Source: Chryseobacterium sp. ISL-6 (GTDB lineage: Bacteria > Bacteroidota > Bacteroidia > Flavobacteriales > Weeksellaceae). Taken from it: DNA of 64,000 nucleotides. This document shows positions 26,932-34,851 of this stretch, in pieces. Made by a program: the position numbers and the translations under genes. The notes beneath the pieces are model-generated. The model saw only the letters and a program-made list of their open reading frames with translations, ran no database searches and was not told where the DNA came from. The DNA lies in assembly GCF_018613715.1 (NCBI RefSeq), contig NZ_JAGGPT010000001.1, positions 361,919 through 425,918 of the forward strand, read 5' to 3'. Numbering within the stretch: position 1 is the stretch's first letter; each line of letters begins with the position of its first letter.

Positions 26932-28215
26932 CTATTTCTGTTTTAGAAATAGGTTAAGGACTTCTACGATATTTGTATAGATGAAATCCAGCTCTTCAGA
27001 AGTGATACAATAAGGAGGAACCAGGTACATTACATTTCCAAGCGGGCGCATAATAATTCCTCTTGATAAAAACTCATCATACACCTTTTTTCCTATTTCA
27101 TTAAAATAAGAAGTCTCATGATCTGTACTCAATTCCCAGGCTAAAATGGTTCCAGTCTGACGTACATTTTTAACAAGATGATGCTGGCTAAGGATTTTTG
27201 TAAAATCAGTATGTTGTTTACTTATTCTCTGTATAGCAAATTGCGTATTTTCCTGTAATAAAAGTTCCATACTGGCTAATGCTGCAGTACATGCCAGAGG
27301 ATTGGCTGTAAATGAATGACCATGAAATAGCGTTTTATATTTGTCATCAGATAAAAACGCACTAAAGATCTCACCTGAACAAGTGGTTATACCCATTGGC
27401 ATGGTACCGCCTGTTAATCCTTTTGAAAGACACATAATATCAGGTTTTTCGGAAAGATGGTTTGCCGCAAACAGCTTTCCGGTTCTTCCGAATCCTGTAA
27501 AAACTTCATCCTGAATCATGATAATTTCTTTTGCCCTGCAAAACCTCATCAATTCACTCAGGTCTTCCGGAGAATGCATAAGCATTCCTGCTGCTCCCTG
27601 TATTAAAGGTTCATAGATAAAACATGCCACTTCATCAGCGATATGTTCAATCTGATCTTTTAATGCTTCGAGATTTTCAGAATTAGGAGTTTCAATAAAG
27701 ATAACTTCAAACAACATTTCTCCAAAAGGCTGCGTCCATACACTTCTTCCACTTACAGACATGGCGCCGAAAGTATCCCCATGATAAGCATCTTTAAAAG
27801 CCAGTATTTTCGTTTTTGCTTTTTCTTGATTATAAGCATATTGGATACACATTTTTAATGCTACTTCTACAGCCGTTGATCCATTATCCGAGTAGAAAAC
27901 TTTCCCTTGATTTTCAGGAAGCAGGTTTAGTAAATTTTCCGAAAGCTGTATAGCCGGTTCATGAGTAAAACCTGCAAAAATAACCTGCTCTAAGGTATTC
28001 AGCTGGTTAAATACACGTTGAGCAATATATGGATTGGAGTGTCCGTGTAAGGTAACCCACCATGAAGAAACTGCATCAATATATTTTTTTCCTTCATTGT
28101 CATAAAGGTATACTCCTTTTCCCCTGATGATAGGAATAGCATCATCAGCCGTTTTCATCTGAGTATACGGATGCCAGTTGACAGCCCGGTCTCTTTTTTT
28201 TAATTCGTTGTCCAT
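26932..28215 (-). CDS. bioA: Adenosylmethionine-8-amino-7-oxononanoate aminotransferase
   Basis: 427 residues, the standard BioA size. Seen: NWHPYTQM near the N-terminus, SSWWVTLHGH (substrate contact), YSDNGSTAVE, FKDAYHGDTFGAMSV and the PLP Lys in LSKGLTGGT. The enzyme moves an amino group from SAM to KAPA to give DAPA, the third step of the conserved biotin pathway. It is the last gene of the operon, 143 bases after bioB; that gap holds a dispersed repeat and no gene. Confidence 0.96.
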   Translation of the reverse strand: MDNELKKRDRAVNWHPYTQMKTADDAIPIIRGKGVYLYDNEGKKYIDAVSSWWVTLHGHSNPYIAQRVFNQLNTLEQVIFAGFTHEPAIQLSENLLNLLPENQGKVFYSDNGSTAVEVALKMCIQYAYNQEKAKTKILAFKDAYHGDTFGAMSVSGRSVWTQPFGEMLFEVIFIETPNSENLEALKDQIEHIADEVACFIYEPLIQGAAGMLMHSPEDLSELMRFCRAKEIIMIQDEVFTGFGRTGKLFAANHLSEKPDIMCLSKGLTGGTMPMGITTCSGEIFSAFLSDDKYKTLFHGHSFTANPLACTAALASMELLLQENTQFAIQRISKQHTDFTKILSQHHLVKNVRQTGTILAWELSTDHETSYFNEIGKKVYDEFLSRGIIMRPLGNVMYLVPPYCITSEELDFIYTNIVEVLNLFLKQK

Positions 28216-28276
28216 TTAAAATGTATTTATGTACTGATGTAAAATGTATTTATGAAAAATTGGAGATATTAGAAGT

Positions 28277-28342
28277 TAGATTAATTAAACCCTAATGCTC
28301 TCAAACCCCGAACTTCGAATCTCGGAATTCTCAACTTTCCAC
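28277..28342. repeat. Dispersed intergenic repeat, copy B
   Basis: This stretch between bioA and bioB resembles 24780-24820 (TTAATTAAACCC ... TCTCAACTTTCCA). It contains short AT/GC alternations such as CCCCGAACTTCGAATCTCGG. No coding capacity is seen. Confidence 0.45.
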
Positions 28343-28358
28343 TTTCAATTTTCAACTA

Positions 28359-29354
28359 TTATAAACTGTTCATCCAAACTTCTTCTGCTCTTTTCTTTGG
28401 TTTCAGCCCCAGATTATTCAGCATCTGCATATCTTCAGATACGCCTGGATTTGGTGTTACTAGTAACGTTTCTCTTTCTCCTGTGAAAATTGAGTTGGCT
28501 CCGGCCATAAAACACCATGCCTGTTCAGATTCTGTCATTTCGATTCGGCCGGCACTTAAACGAACCATTGATGAAGGCATGACAATTCTTGCGGTAGCGA
28601 TCATTCTTACCATTTCCCAGGTATCTACTTTTGGATTGTTTTCAAGAGGTGTTCCAGGTACTCTCGCTAAAGCGTTAATTGGAACTGATTCCGGGTGTCT
28701 GGGCATTGTTGCCAATGTCAATAACATGGAAATACGATCACCATTGGTTTCTCCAAGACCTATAATTCCTCCGGAACATACTGTTATTCCGGCGTTTCTA
28801 ACGTTATTGATGGTGTTAATTCTGTTGTCAAATGTTCGGGTAGAAATGATTTCTTCATAATACTGCTCTGAAGTATCCAGATTGTGATTATAGGCATAAA
28901 GTCCTGCTTCCTGAAGTCTTATCGCCTGTTCTTCTGTGAGCATTCCTAGTGTACAACATACCTCTAATCCTAATTCGTTCACCCCTTTTACCATATCAAT
29001 AACCCGGTCAAAATCACGGTTATTACGAACTTCACGCCATGCGGCAGCCATACAGAATCTTGAAGAGCCTGAGTCTTTTGCTTTCTGGGCGTGTTCAATT
29101 ACTTTTTCTGTAGGCAATAAAGCCTGTACTTTGATATTGGTATGATAACGTGCTGCCTGTCCACAGTAGGAACAGTCTTCCACACAACCTCCTGTTTTAA
29201 TAGATAATAAAGTAGATATCTGTATTTCTTCCGGATTATGCCATTCGCGATGTACAGTAGCCGCCTTGTAAATAAGCTCCATTAAAGGCTGATTAAATAT
29301 CTCTTCTATTTCCTGTTTGGTCCAGTCATTTCTAAGTTCTGTTTTTTTATCCAT
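28359..29354 (-). CDS. bioB: Biotin synthase
   Basis: 331 residues. The radical SAM cluster CxxxCxxC is Cys57, Cys61 and Cys64 ([10 protein letters not shown]). Later motifs match Bio[25 protein letters not shown] and the RLSAGR region providing the Arg ligand of the second [2Fe-2S] cluster. It inserts sulfur into dethiobiotin. Its start overlaps the end of bioD by 8 bases, showing tight coupling. Confidence 0.97.
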   Translation of the reverse strand: MDKKTELRNDWTKQEIEEIFNQPLMELIYKAATVHREWHNPEEIQISTLLSIKTGGCVEDCSYCGQAARYHTNIKVQALLPTEKVIEHAQKAKDSGSSRFCMAAAWREVRNNRDFDRVIDMVKGVNELGLEVCCTLGMLTEEQAIRLQEAGLYAYNHNLDTSEQYYEEIISTRTFDNRINTINNVRNAGITVCSGGIIGLGETNGDRISMLLTLATMPRHPESVPINALARVPGTPLENNPKVDTWEMVRMIATARIVMPSSMVRLSAGRIEMTESEQAWCFMAGANSIFTGERETLLVTPNPGVSEDMQMLNNLGLKPKKRAEEVWMNSL

Positions 29355-29955
29355 TTTGTAAATTGTTTGCGATTAATTCTATTTTTTCCTTTGTAATAAG
29401 ATCTACATCCGGAACTCTGATTATTTTTGTTTTTTTACTTGTATAATTGATTATTACCCTTTCAGTATCAGGAGGAAATTCTCCGTTTAGGATTAAATAT
29501 TCGAGCAATAATCCTTTTTCTTTCAATGCCATTATTGATAATAAAGTATGGTTGATACACCCCAGATAATTTCTGACGACCAAGACCACTGGAAGTCTTA
29601 ACTTTTCGATGAGATCAATCATTAATTCATTGTCTGAGACGGGAACCATCAATCCCCCAGCTCCTTCTACAATAAGAGAATTTGATGTTTCCGGTAATTG
29701 AAAATCATCAACCCGAATTTGTATTCCTTCCTCCGCAGCAGATTGATGAGGTGATGCGGCCAATTGTAAACGATAGGTTTCAGGATGACAGACTACCCCG
29801 CTTCCTACCCAATCTTTGATTTTCATACTGTCCGTGTTATGAAGGTCTCCCGATTGTATTGGTTTCCAATAATCTGCTTTAAAATGTTGAGTTAAAATAG
29901 CAGAACAAACGGTTTTTCCTATTTCGGTTCCTATTCCGGTGATAAATAATTTCAT
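29347..29955 (-). CDS. bioD: ATP-dependent dethiobiotin synthetase
   Basis: 202 residues, slightly shorter than E. coli BioD. The P-loop is GTEIGKTV at residues 8-15. [20 protein letters not shown] and [15 protein letters not shown] are the other conserved blocks. It closes the ureido ring of DAPA with CO2 and ATP. It lies between bioF (79 bases upstream) and bioB (overlapping by 8 bases). Confidence 0.95.
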   Translation of the reverse strand: MKLFITGIGTEIGKTVCSAILTQHFKADYWKPIQSGDLHNTDSMKIKDWVGSGVVCHPETYRLQLAASPHQSAAEEGIQIRVDDFQLPETSNSLIVEGAGGLMVPVSDNELMIDLIEKLRLPVVLVVRNYLGCINHTLLSIMALKEKGLLLEYLILNGEFPPDTERVIINYTSKKTKIIRVPDVDLITKEKIELIANNLQNG

Positions 29956-30034
29956 GTTTCAATATTTTCGTAAATGTGAAATGATAAAAGTCCAGAATTG
30001 ACCATCTGTTTTATTGTTTCACGATTTTACTTTC

Positions 30035-31147
30035 TTATATAAATTCTTTAAGTGTTCTGACAAGCTCTATAATTTCTTCTTCGGTATTAAAGCTGTGCAG
30101 ACAAACACGTAACCTTTCTGTACCTTCTTTTACAGTAGGACTATAGATAGGGTATGTAAGCATTCCTTTTTCAGATAAATTATTTTGTAAGATTTTTAAT
30201 TTTTGATTATCCCGGATTATAACTGCCTGTATAGGACTGTTTTCTGAAGAAGGAGTTTTAATAGCCTGTGCCCTGAAAATGTTTATGTTATACTGGAGCT
30301 TTAGCGATAATTCAGGATGCATCTGAAGAAAATCATACCCAATTTTTATGGACATCCACTGTATATCCTGAGCAGAAGTAGTATAGATAAAAGGAGAAGC
30401 AAAATTGATAAGATAGGTTTTGATCAGTTCATTGGTCAGTATTGCTGCACCGTGAGCACCAAGTGCTTTACCATAGGTAATTACGGTAGCCAAGACATAA
30501 TCCTGTAATTGATGTTCTGCAACCATTCCATATCCTAAAACTCCAAAAGCATGAGCTTCATCAACCAATAAACCTGCAGAATATTTTTCAGCGAGTTGAA
30601 CAATTTCCTGAAGTGGAGCAAAATCTCCTTCCATCGAATACAAGCTTTCTATTGCGATATAACATGTGCCATCAGTTCGTTGAAGTTTATTTTCTAAACT
30701 ATCAAGATCATTATGTTTGAATTTTGTTTTTTTTGCATGAGACATCATACAAGCATCGTGTACTGACCGATGAATCTGGTCATCAATGATAATCGTATCC
30801 TGCCTTCCGGGCAGTGTTGAAAATAACGCCAGATTAGCATTATATCCGGAGGGGAAAAGCAATGCTGAGTCATATTGATGTTGTGCGGCAATAAATTCTT
30901 CAGTTTCTGCAGCTATTATGCTATTGCCACTAATCAGCCTTGATCCTGTACTTCCAGATAATAATGCTGGATTGTCCTGAACTTTTTCAAGCAATAATTG
31001 TTGAAGCTCCTTATTTCTGGCTAAACCTAAATAGTCATTAGAATAAAAATCAACTCCTTCAGTTCTATTCTTTAAAGACCTGAAGATTCCCTGTTCCTTT
31101 CTCTTATCTAATGCCTGTTGCCATTGAACAAACTGACCTGCTGACAT
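30035..31147 (-). CDS. bioF: 8-amino-7-oxononanoate synthase
   Basis: 370 residues. The alpha-oxoamine synthase fold is clear: FYSNDYLGLA, GSTGSRLISGN, DEAHAFGVLG and the PLP-binding Lys227 in TYGKALGAHGAA. It condenses pimeloyl-thioester with alanine to give KAPA, the first conserved step of biotin ring assembly. It starts two bases after a ferritin-like protein gene, with no bioC or bioH seen in the window, so the pimeloyl source is not encoded by recognised genes here. Confidence 0.94.
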   Translation of the reverse strand: MSAGQFVQWQQALDKRKEQGIFRSLKNRTEGVDFYSNDYLGLARNKELQQLLLEKVQDNPALLSGSTGSRLISGNSIIAAETEEFIAAQHQYDSALLFPSGYNANLALFSTLPGRQDTIIIDDQIHRSVHDACMMSHAKKTKFKHNDLDSLENKLQRTDGTCYIAIESLYSMEGDFAPLQEIVQLAEKYSAGLLVDEAHAFGVLGYGMVAEHQLQDYVLATVITYGKALGAHGAAILTNELIKTYLINFASPFIYTTSAQDIQWMSIKIGYDFLQMHPELSLKLQYNINIFRAQAIKTPSSENSPIQAVIIRDNQKLKILQNNLSEKGMLTYPIYSPTVKEGTERLRVCLHSFNTEEEIIELVRTLKEFI

Positions 31148-31149
31148 TT

Positions 31150-31767
31150 CTAATTAAGCTGTATTACTTCTTTAGCAATAGAATTAATCCATTGATCGTG
31201 TAATTCATGTTCTATTTTCAGGATATTTTCAGCATGAGCCTGCCAGTCTTCTGAAAATTCATTCAGCTGATTGATCATTTCTTCAAGATGCCCTTCTTCT
31301 TCCAGAATAATAGATTTTACCATAATTTTAGAAGATTCTTTAGTAAGGATATCCTGATATACGGGATATAATTCGTCGGCGCGTACCTCTATCGCGTAGG
31401 TCACAAAAAGATAAGCAGCATATTTAAGCTCTTCTTTATTTAGCGTAAATGCTTTCTGTAAATATTTACAGGCTTTAATATCCAAAGAATGAAGATACTG
31501 TCGTGTAGCTAATGAAGCCAATAGCTCTTCTTTTTCATAAGTTTTACAATAATCAGGATTCAGTTTTCCAATCTGCTTTTTCAGGTAATAAGCATGGCGG
31601 TGCTCCTCTGCAGCATGTTTTAGCTGGATCTGACTAACCTGTGTGGGATGTTCGCAGCTGGAGATTTTTCTGGCCCCTGCATTCTCCATAAAAGATAATG
31701 TGTTCAGCCATTTGGCGTGAATCTCATTATTCTTTACAATGCTTTCTAATAGATTGTAAAATTCCAT
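31150..31767 (-). CDS. Ferritin-like diiron protein of unknown function in the biotin operon
   Basis: 205 residues, almost all helical. A full ferritin-like ligand set is visible: Glu28 (MENAGARK), E55xxH58 (AAEEHRHA), Glu127 (YAIEVRADEL) and E157xxH160 (LEEEGHLEEM), spaced as in a four-helix carboxylate diiron bundle. There is no signal peptide. It is the first gene of the biotin operon, two bases ahead of bioF, with a TACATTTG -7 element just upstream. I do not recognise a named enzyme. Candidate roles are an O2-dependent step in making the pimeloyl precursor or an oxygenase unrelated to biotin; storage ferritin and rubrerythrin are less likely given the operon and the absence of a rubredoxin domain. 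Confidence 0.75.
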   Translation of the reverse strand: MEFYNLLESIVKNNEIHAKWLNTLSFMENAGARKISSCEHPTQVSQIQLKHAAEEHRHAYYLKKQIGKLNPDYCKTYEKEELLASLATRQYLHSLDIKACKYLQKAFTLNKEELKYAAYLFVTYAIEVRADELYPVYQDILTKESSKIMVKSIILEEEGHLEEMINQLNEFSEDWQAHAENILKIEHELHDQWINSIAKEVIQLN

Positions 31768-31784
31768 GTATTTTTATTTTGGAT

Positions 31785-31792
31785 CAAATGTA
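31785..31792 (-). promoter_or_regulatory. Candidate -7 element of the biotin operon
   Basis: The minus strand reads TACATTTG, an exact TAnnTTTG match, 17 bases before the ATG at 31767. It lies in the 65-base divergent region shared with the MocR regulator. No convincing -33 element is seen. Confidence 0.45.
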
Positions 31793-31832
31793 GTATATTG
31801 CCGGATGGTTGAATGGTGCCAGTTTTAATATT

Positions 31833-33320
31833 ATGGATAGTCCGGTTGAAATTCCGTATCAAAGTTTTGTGAAAATCAGCAGAACCTCAGATACTTCAAT
31901 TTATATGCAGATTGCAAATCAGCTCATTAATGCAATTCAGAGAGGTTTTCTTCCTTTTGGAACTAAGCTTCCTGGAACCAGAGCTTTAAGTCAGACCCTT
32001 GAGGTTCACAGAAATACGATTGTAGCGGTCTATGATGAATTATTTTCCCAGGGTTGGGTAGAAAGTATTCCAAATAAAGGGACTTTTATCATCGGGAAAA
32101 ATCATGATGAACCTTTACCTTTTAAAGAATTCGGAAAAAATGATCTGGAACATTATCCTAAAATAACCGGTTTTTCTTTTAAAACATCCAATATTCTGGA
32201 CAATCCATTTGAACATTCTGCCTGTGAATATCTTTTTAATGATGGGGTGCCGGATATCAGACTGACACAGATTGATCAGCATTCTAAGATATACAGTGCT
32301 ATTTTGAAGCGAAAAGCACATCATAAAATGCTTGGCCATTACAACCATGACGGGAGTGAATTTTTTAAAAAGAATCTTTCCAGATATCTGAATCTTTCGC
32401 GGGGCTTGCCCATTTCAAAAAATAACCTGCTCATTACAAGAAGTACGGAGATGAGTATTTATATTGTTTCAGAAGTTTTGCTGTCACAGGGAGATACTGT
32501 ATTGGTAGGTGCTTTGAGTTATTTTTCCGTTAATATGATCTTTCAGAAAGCAGGTGTAAATATTGTTTCAATACCGATTGATGAAGAAGGTATTATGGTA
32601 GAAAATGTACGGGAAGCCTGCAAAAAGCAAAAGATACGCATGCTGTATCTTACACCCCATCACCACTATCCTACCACAGTAACATTGAGTGCACAGAGAA
32701 GGCTGGAATTGTTGAACTTAGCGAATGAATTTGGATTTATTATCCTAGAAGATGATTACGATTATGATTTCCATTATGATAAAAGTCCTATCCTTCCACT
32801 AGCCAGTGCAGATACGAACGGAATGGTGGTCTATATCGGTTCATTTGGGAAATCATTGGCACCGGGATTTCGAACCGGGTTTATTGTAGCACCAGAAAAT
32901 CTGATGGCAGAACTGCGGAAATATTTAGGAATTATAGACCGGCAGGGAGATATTCTGATGGAACAGGTTTTGGGAGAAATGATTGCCGAAGGCGAAATTC
33001 ATCGTTATCTTAAAAAATCAGTTAAAACTTATCAGGAAAGACGAGATCAATTTGCTCTTTTACTGGAAGAATATTTAGGAGAATTCATAAAGTTTCAAAA
33101 ACCATCAGGTGGTTTAGCAATCTGGACAGAATGGAATATTCCAATGAACCTGATGCAGCTAAGCCGAAATTGTGCTCAGAATAATCTTTTTATCCCTAAA
33201 ACTTTATTATATCAGAGTAAAGATCTTACTGCAATGAGATTGGGTTTCGGTAATCTAGATTTTGAAGAAATGAAACAAAGTATAAAGATATTGTCTGAAA
33301 ATGTGAGAAAGCTTATTTAA
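31833..33320 (+). CDS. MocR-type regulator (GntR HTH fused to aminotransferase domain)
   Basis: 495 residues from the ATG at 31833; a TTG 24 bases earlier is unlikely. Residues about 15-85 are a GntR winged helix (YMQIANQLINAIQRGFLPFGTKLPGTRALSQTL). The rest is a fold-type I aminotransferase with DDYDYDFHYD and the PLP Lys in GSFGKSLAPGFRTG. MocR proteins sense PLP-linked metabolites (PdxR, GabR). It is divergent from the biotin operon with 65 bases between the starts, so control of that operon is a reasonable inference; pyridoxine control is the main alternative. Confidence 0.9.
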   Translation: MDSPVEIPYQSFVKISRTSDTSIYMQIANQLINAIQRGFLPFGTKLPGTRALSQTLEVHRNTIVAVYDELFSQGWVESIPNKGTFIIGKNHDEPLPFKEFGKNDLEHYPKITGFSFKTSNILDNPFEHSACEYLFNDGVPDIRLTQIDQHSKIYSAILKRKAHHKMLGHYNHDGSEFFKKNLSRYLNLSRGLPISKNNLLITRSTEMSIYIVSEVLLSQGDTVLVGALSYFSVNMIFQKAGVNIVSIPIDEEGIMVENVREACKKQKIRMLYLTPHHHYPTTVTLSAQRRLELLNLANEFGFIILEDDYDYDFHYDKSPILPLASADTNGMVVYIGSFGKSLAPGFRTGFIVAPENLMAELRKYLGIIDRQGDILMEQVLGEMIAEGEIHRYLKKSVKTYQERRDQFALLLEEYLGEFIKFQKPSGGLAIWTEWNIPMNLMQLSRNCAQNNLFIPKTLLYQSKDLTAMRLGFGNLDFEEMKQSIKILSENVRKLI

Positions 33321-33374
33321 ACGTGGAATTCTTTGTATTTAAATAATCTCTCACTGTTCCTTGTATTTTAATTG

Positions 33375-33408
33375 ATCTGCGTAATCTGTAAAATCTGCGA
33401 GAGAAAAA
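33375..33408. repeat. ATCTGCG repeat, copy 1
   Basis: ATCTGCGTA-ATCTGTAAA-ATCTGCGAG is a 9-base unit repeated three times, followed by AGAAAA. It is nearly identical to 33556-33588 and related to sequences near 5408, 6597, 6920, 26851 and 26786. Confidence 0.75.
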
Positions 33409-33555
33409 ACTATTAATTTTTAACGCAAAGATTTATAATTGATACTTTTGAATTTAAGAAGGCAAAGATGAATCAACAAGTTGATTGAAGAAGCGAAAAT
33501 CTAAAATTTTAAATAATTATATCTTGGAGATCTGGCAGGTGTTTAGGTTTTATTA

Positions 33556-33588
33556 ATCTGCGTAATCTGTGAAATCTGCGAGAGAAAA
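33556..33588. repeat. ATCTGCG repeat, copy 2
   Basis: ATCTGCGTA-ATCTGTGAA-ATCTGCGAG plus AGAAAA. It differs from the copy at 33375 by one or two bases. Confidence 0.75.
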
Positions 33589-33649
33589 TTTAGATTTTAA
33601 ATTAAAAAAGAGCAAATATAATTTGCACTTTCTTAGGTCTTGTTTCTTT

Positions 33650-34849
33650 TTATTTTGAAAAAGAATGTCTTTTTTTATGAATATGATGATGCTTTCTTTT
33701 TTGAGGTCGCTTCTTTTTTCTATTTAAATAAATGATAAATCCTGTGATAGGAAGTGAAACAGCGATCATCCCTGCAAATAAAAATAAAAACCTCCCTGCA
33801 AGTCCGAATATACTTCCGGTGTGCAGATCATAGTTTCTTTCTCTTAATGCAGTTCCATAACCTATATTCTTGTCTTTATAAGATTGATGTTTTAAAATTT
33901 CTCCGGAATATTGATCAAAATTGAATTGCTCATTCTGGTATTGTTTATTACCGTAAGTCACTTCAGCATAATAGGTTCCCTCCTCTTTCTTAGGAAAGGT
34001 GATAAGTGCTGATTCTTTACCGGCTAAAGTTTTTTCTACTTCACTTCCAACAATATTTAAAATGTCCTTTTGATTTGAAAAATCTCCAGATGGTATTTTA
34101 CTTTTAGCTTTTTGTTCAGTATGGATTTTCCCATTCAGTGTTTTCTTTACCCATTTATCAATATCTTCAAAATTCCATATCACTGCGGCATATGAAATAA
34201 GAATCAGAGGAATAACAGCATAGAAACCGAGAACATTGTGACTGTCGTAATTAATTCTTTTCCAATTGGCAGATGTTTTAATAGAAAACATACCTTTTAA
34301 AGCATTCTTATTCATCTTTCGGGGATACCAGATCACCAGTCCTGAAAAGAGCATAATCGCTAAAATAAGTGTTGAATATCCTGTAATGGTCTTCCCTATT
34401 TTCTCTCCAAGTAAAAGTCTTCGATGAAGGTCCATGACGATCTCAAAAAAATCTGTTTTTGCATTTTCAACTTCTAGAACTTTTCCGGTGTAAGGGTCAA
34501 TATAAACCCTGTAATAATGAACATAAGTACCCCAATAAGTCAAGGCTTCATTATTCATTTTTAAAGAACGGAATGCATAACTTCGGGATGGGTCTGAAGA
34601 TATTTCTACCCTGCTGACTTTTAGGCTGTCTGGCAATGCTTGCTCTGCTTTTAATTTAAGCTCAGAAAACTGTAGTTTTTCCTTCTTTATATTTTTTACG
34701 AAATACTTTTCCGGATAGAATGTCTGTTTTAATTCTTTTTCAAAAGCGAGAATACAACCTGTGACTGCCATTATTACAACTATAAGCCCGGACGTTAGTC
34801 CGAGCCATAGATGTATTTGATATGTAATTTTTCTAAATCTGGGATTCAT
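33650..34849 (-). CDS. PepSY-domain membrane protein, putative siderophore-iron reductase
   Basis: 399 residues. Four transmembrane segments are seen near residues 15-35, 155-175, 205-225 and 350-375, with periplasmic PepSY regions between them (IYIDPYTGKVLEVENAK, FDQYSGEILKHQ). Conserved HLWLGL and DLHRRLLLG His residues may bind heme, as in the ferric-siderophore reductase-like members. The C-terminus is His/Lys-rich (KRKHHHIHKKRH). It is the last gene of the siderophore operon, two bases after the TonB receptor gene. Reduction or release of iron at the inner membrane is the inferred role. Confidence 0.85.
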   Translation of the reverse strand: MNPRFRKITYQIHLWLGLTSGLIVVIMAVTGCILAFEKELKQTFYPEKYFVKNIKKEKLQFSELKLKAEQALPDSLKVSRVEISSDPSRSYAFRSLKMNNEALTYWGTYVHYYRVYIDPYTGKVLEVENAKTDFFEIVMDLHRRLLLGEKIGKTITGYSTLILAIMLFSGLVIWYPRKMNKNALKGMFSIKTSANWKRINYDSHNVLGFYAVIPLILISYAAVIWNFEDIDKWVKKTLNGKIHTEQKAKSKIPSGDFSNQKDILNIVGSEVEKTLAGKESALITFPKKEEGTYYAEVTYGNKQYQNEQFNFDQYSGEILKHQSYKDKNIGYGTALRERNYDLHTGSIFGLAGRFLFLFAGMIAVSLPITGFIIYLNRKKKRPQKRKHHHIHKKRHSFSK

Positions 34850-34851
34850 TG

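Larger units (their letters stand above)
33321..33649. other. Intergenic region between convergent genes with two direct repeats
   Basis: No gene is seen in these 329 bases. Two copies of a roughly 33-base repeat lie at 33375-33408 and 33556-33588. Between them are AT-rich sequence and ATCAAC-AA-GTTGAT (33472-33485). No obvious hairpin-plus-T terminator was recognised. Confidence 0.6.

Noticed and set aside
33375..33588. CRISPR array from the repeated ATCTGCG units
   Set aside because: Only two copies about 180 bases apart, a 9-base internal period, no regular spacers and no cas genes.
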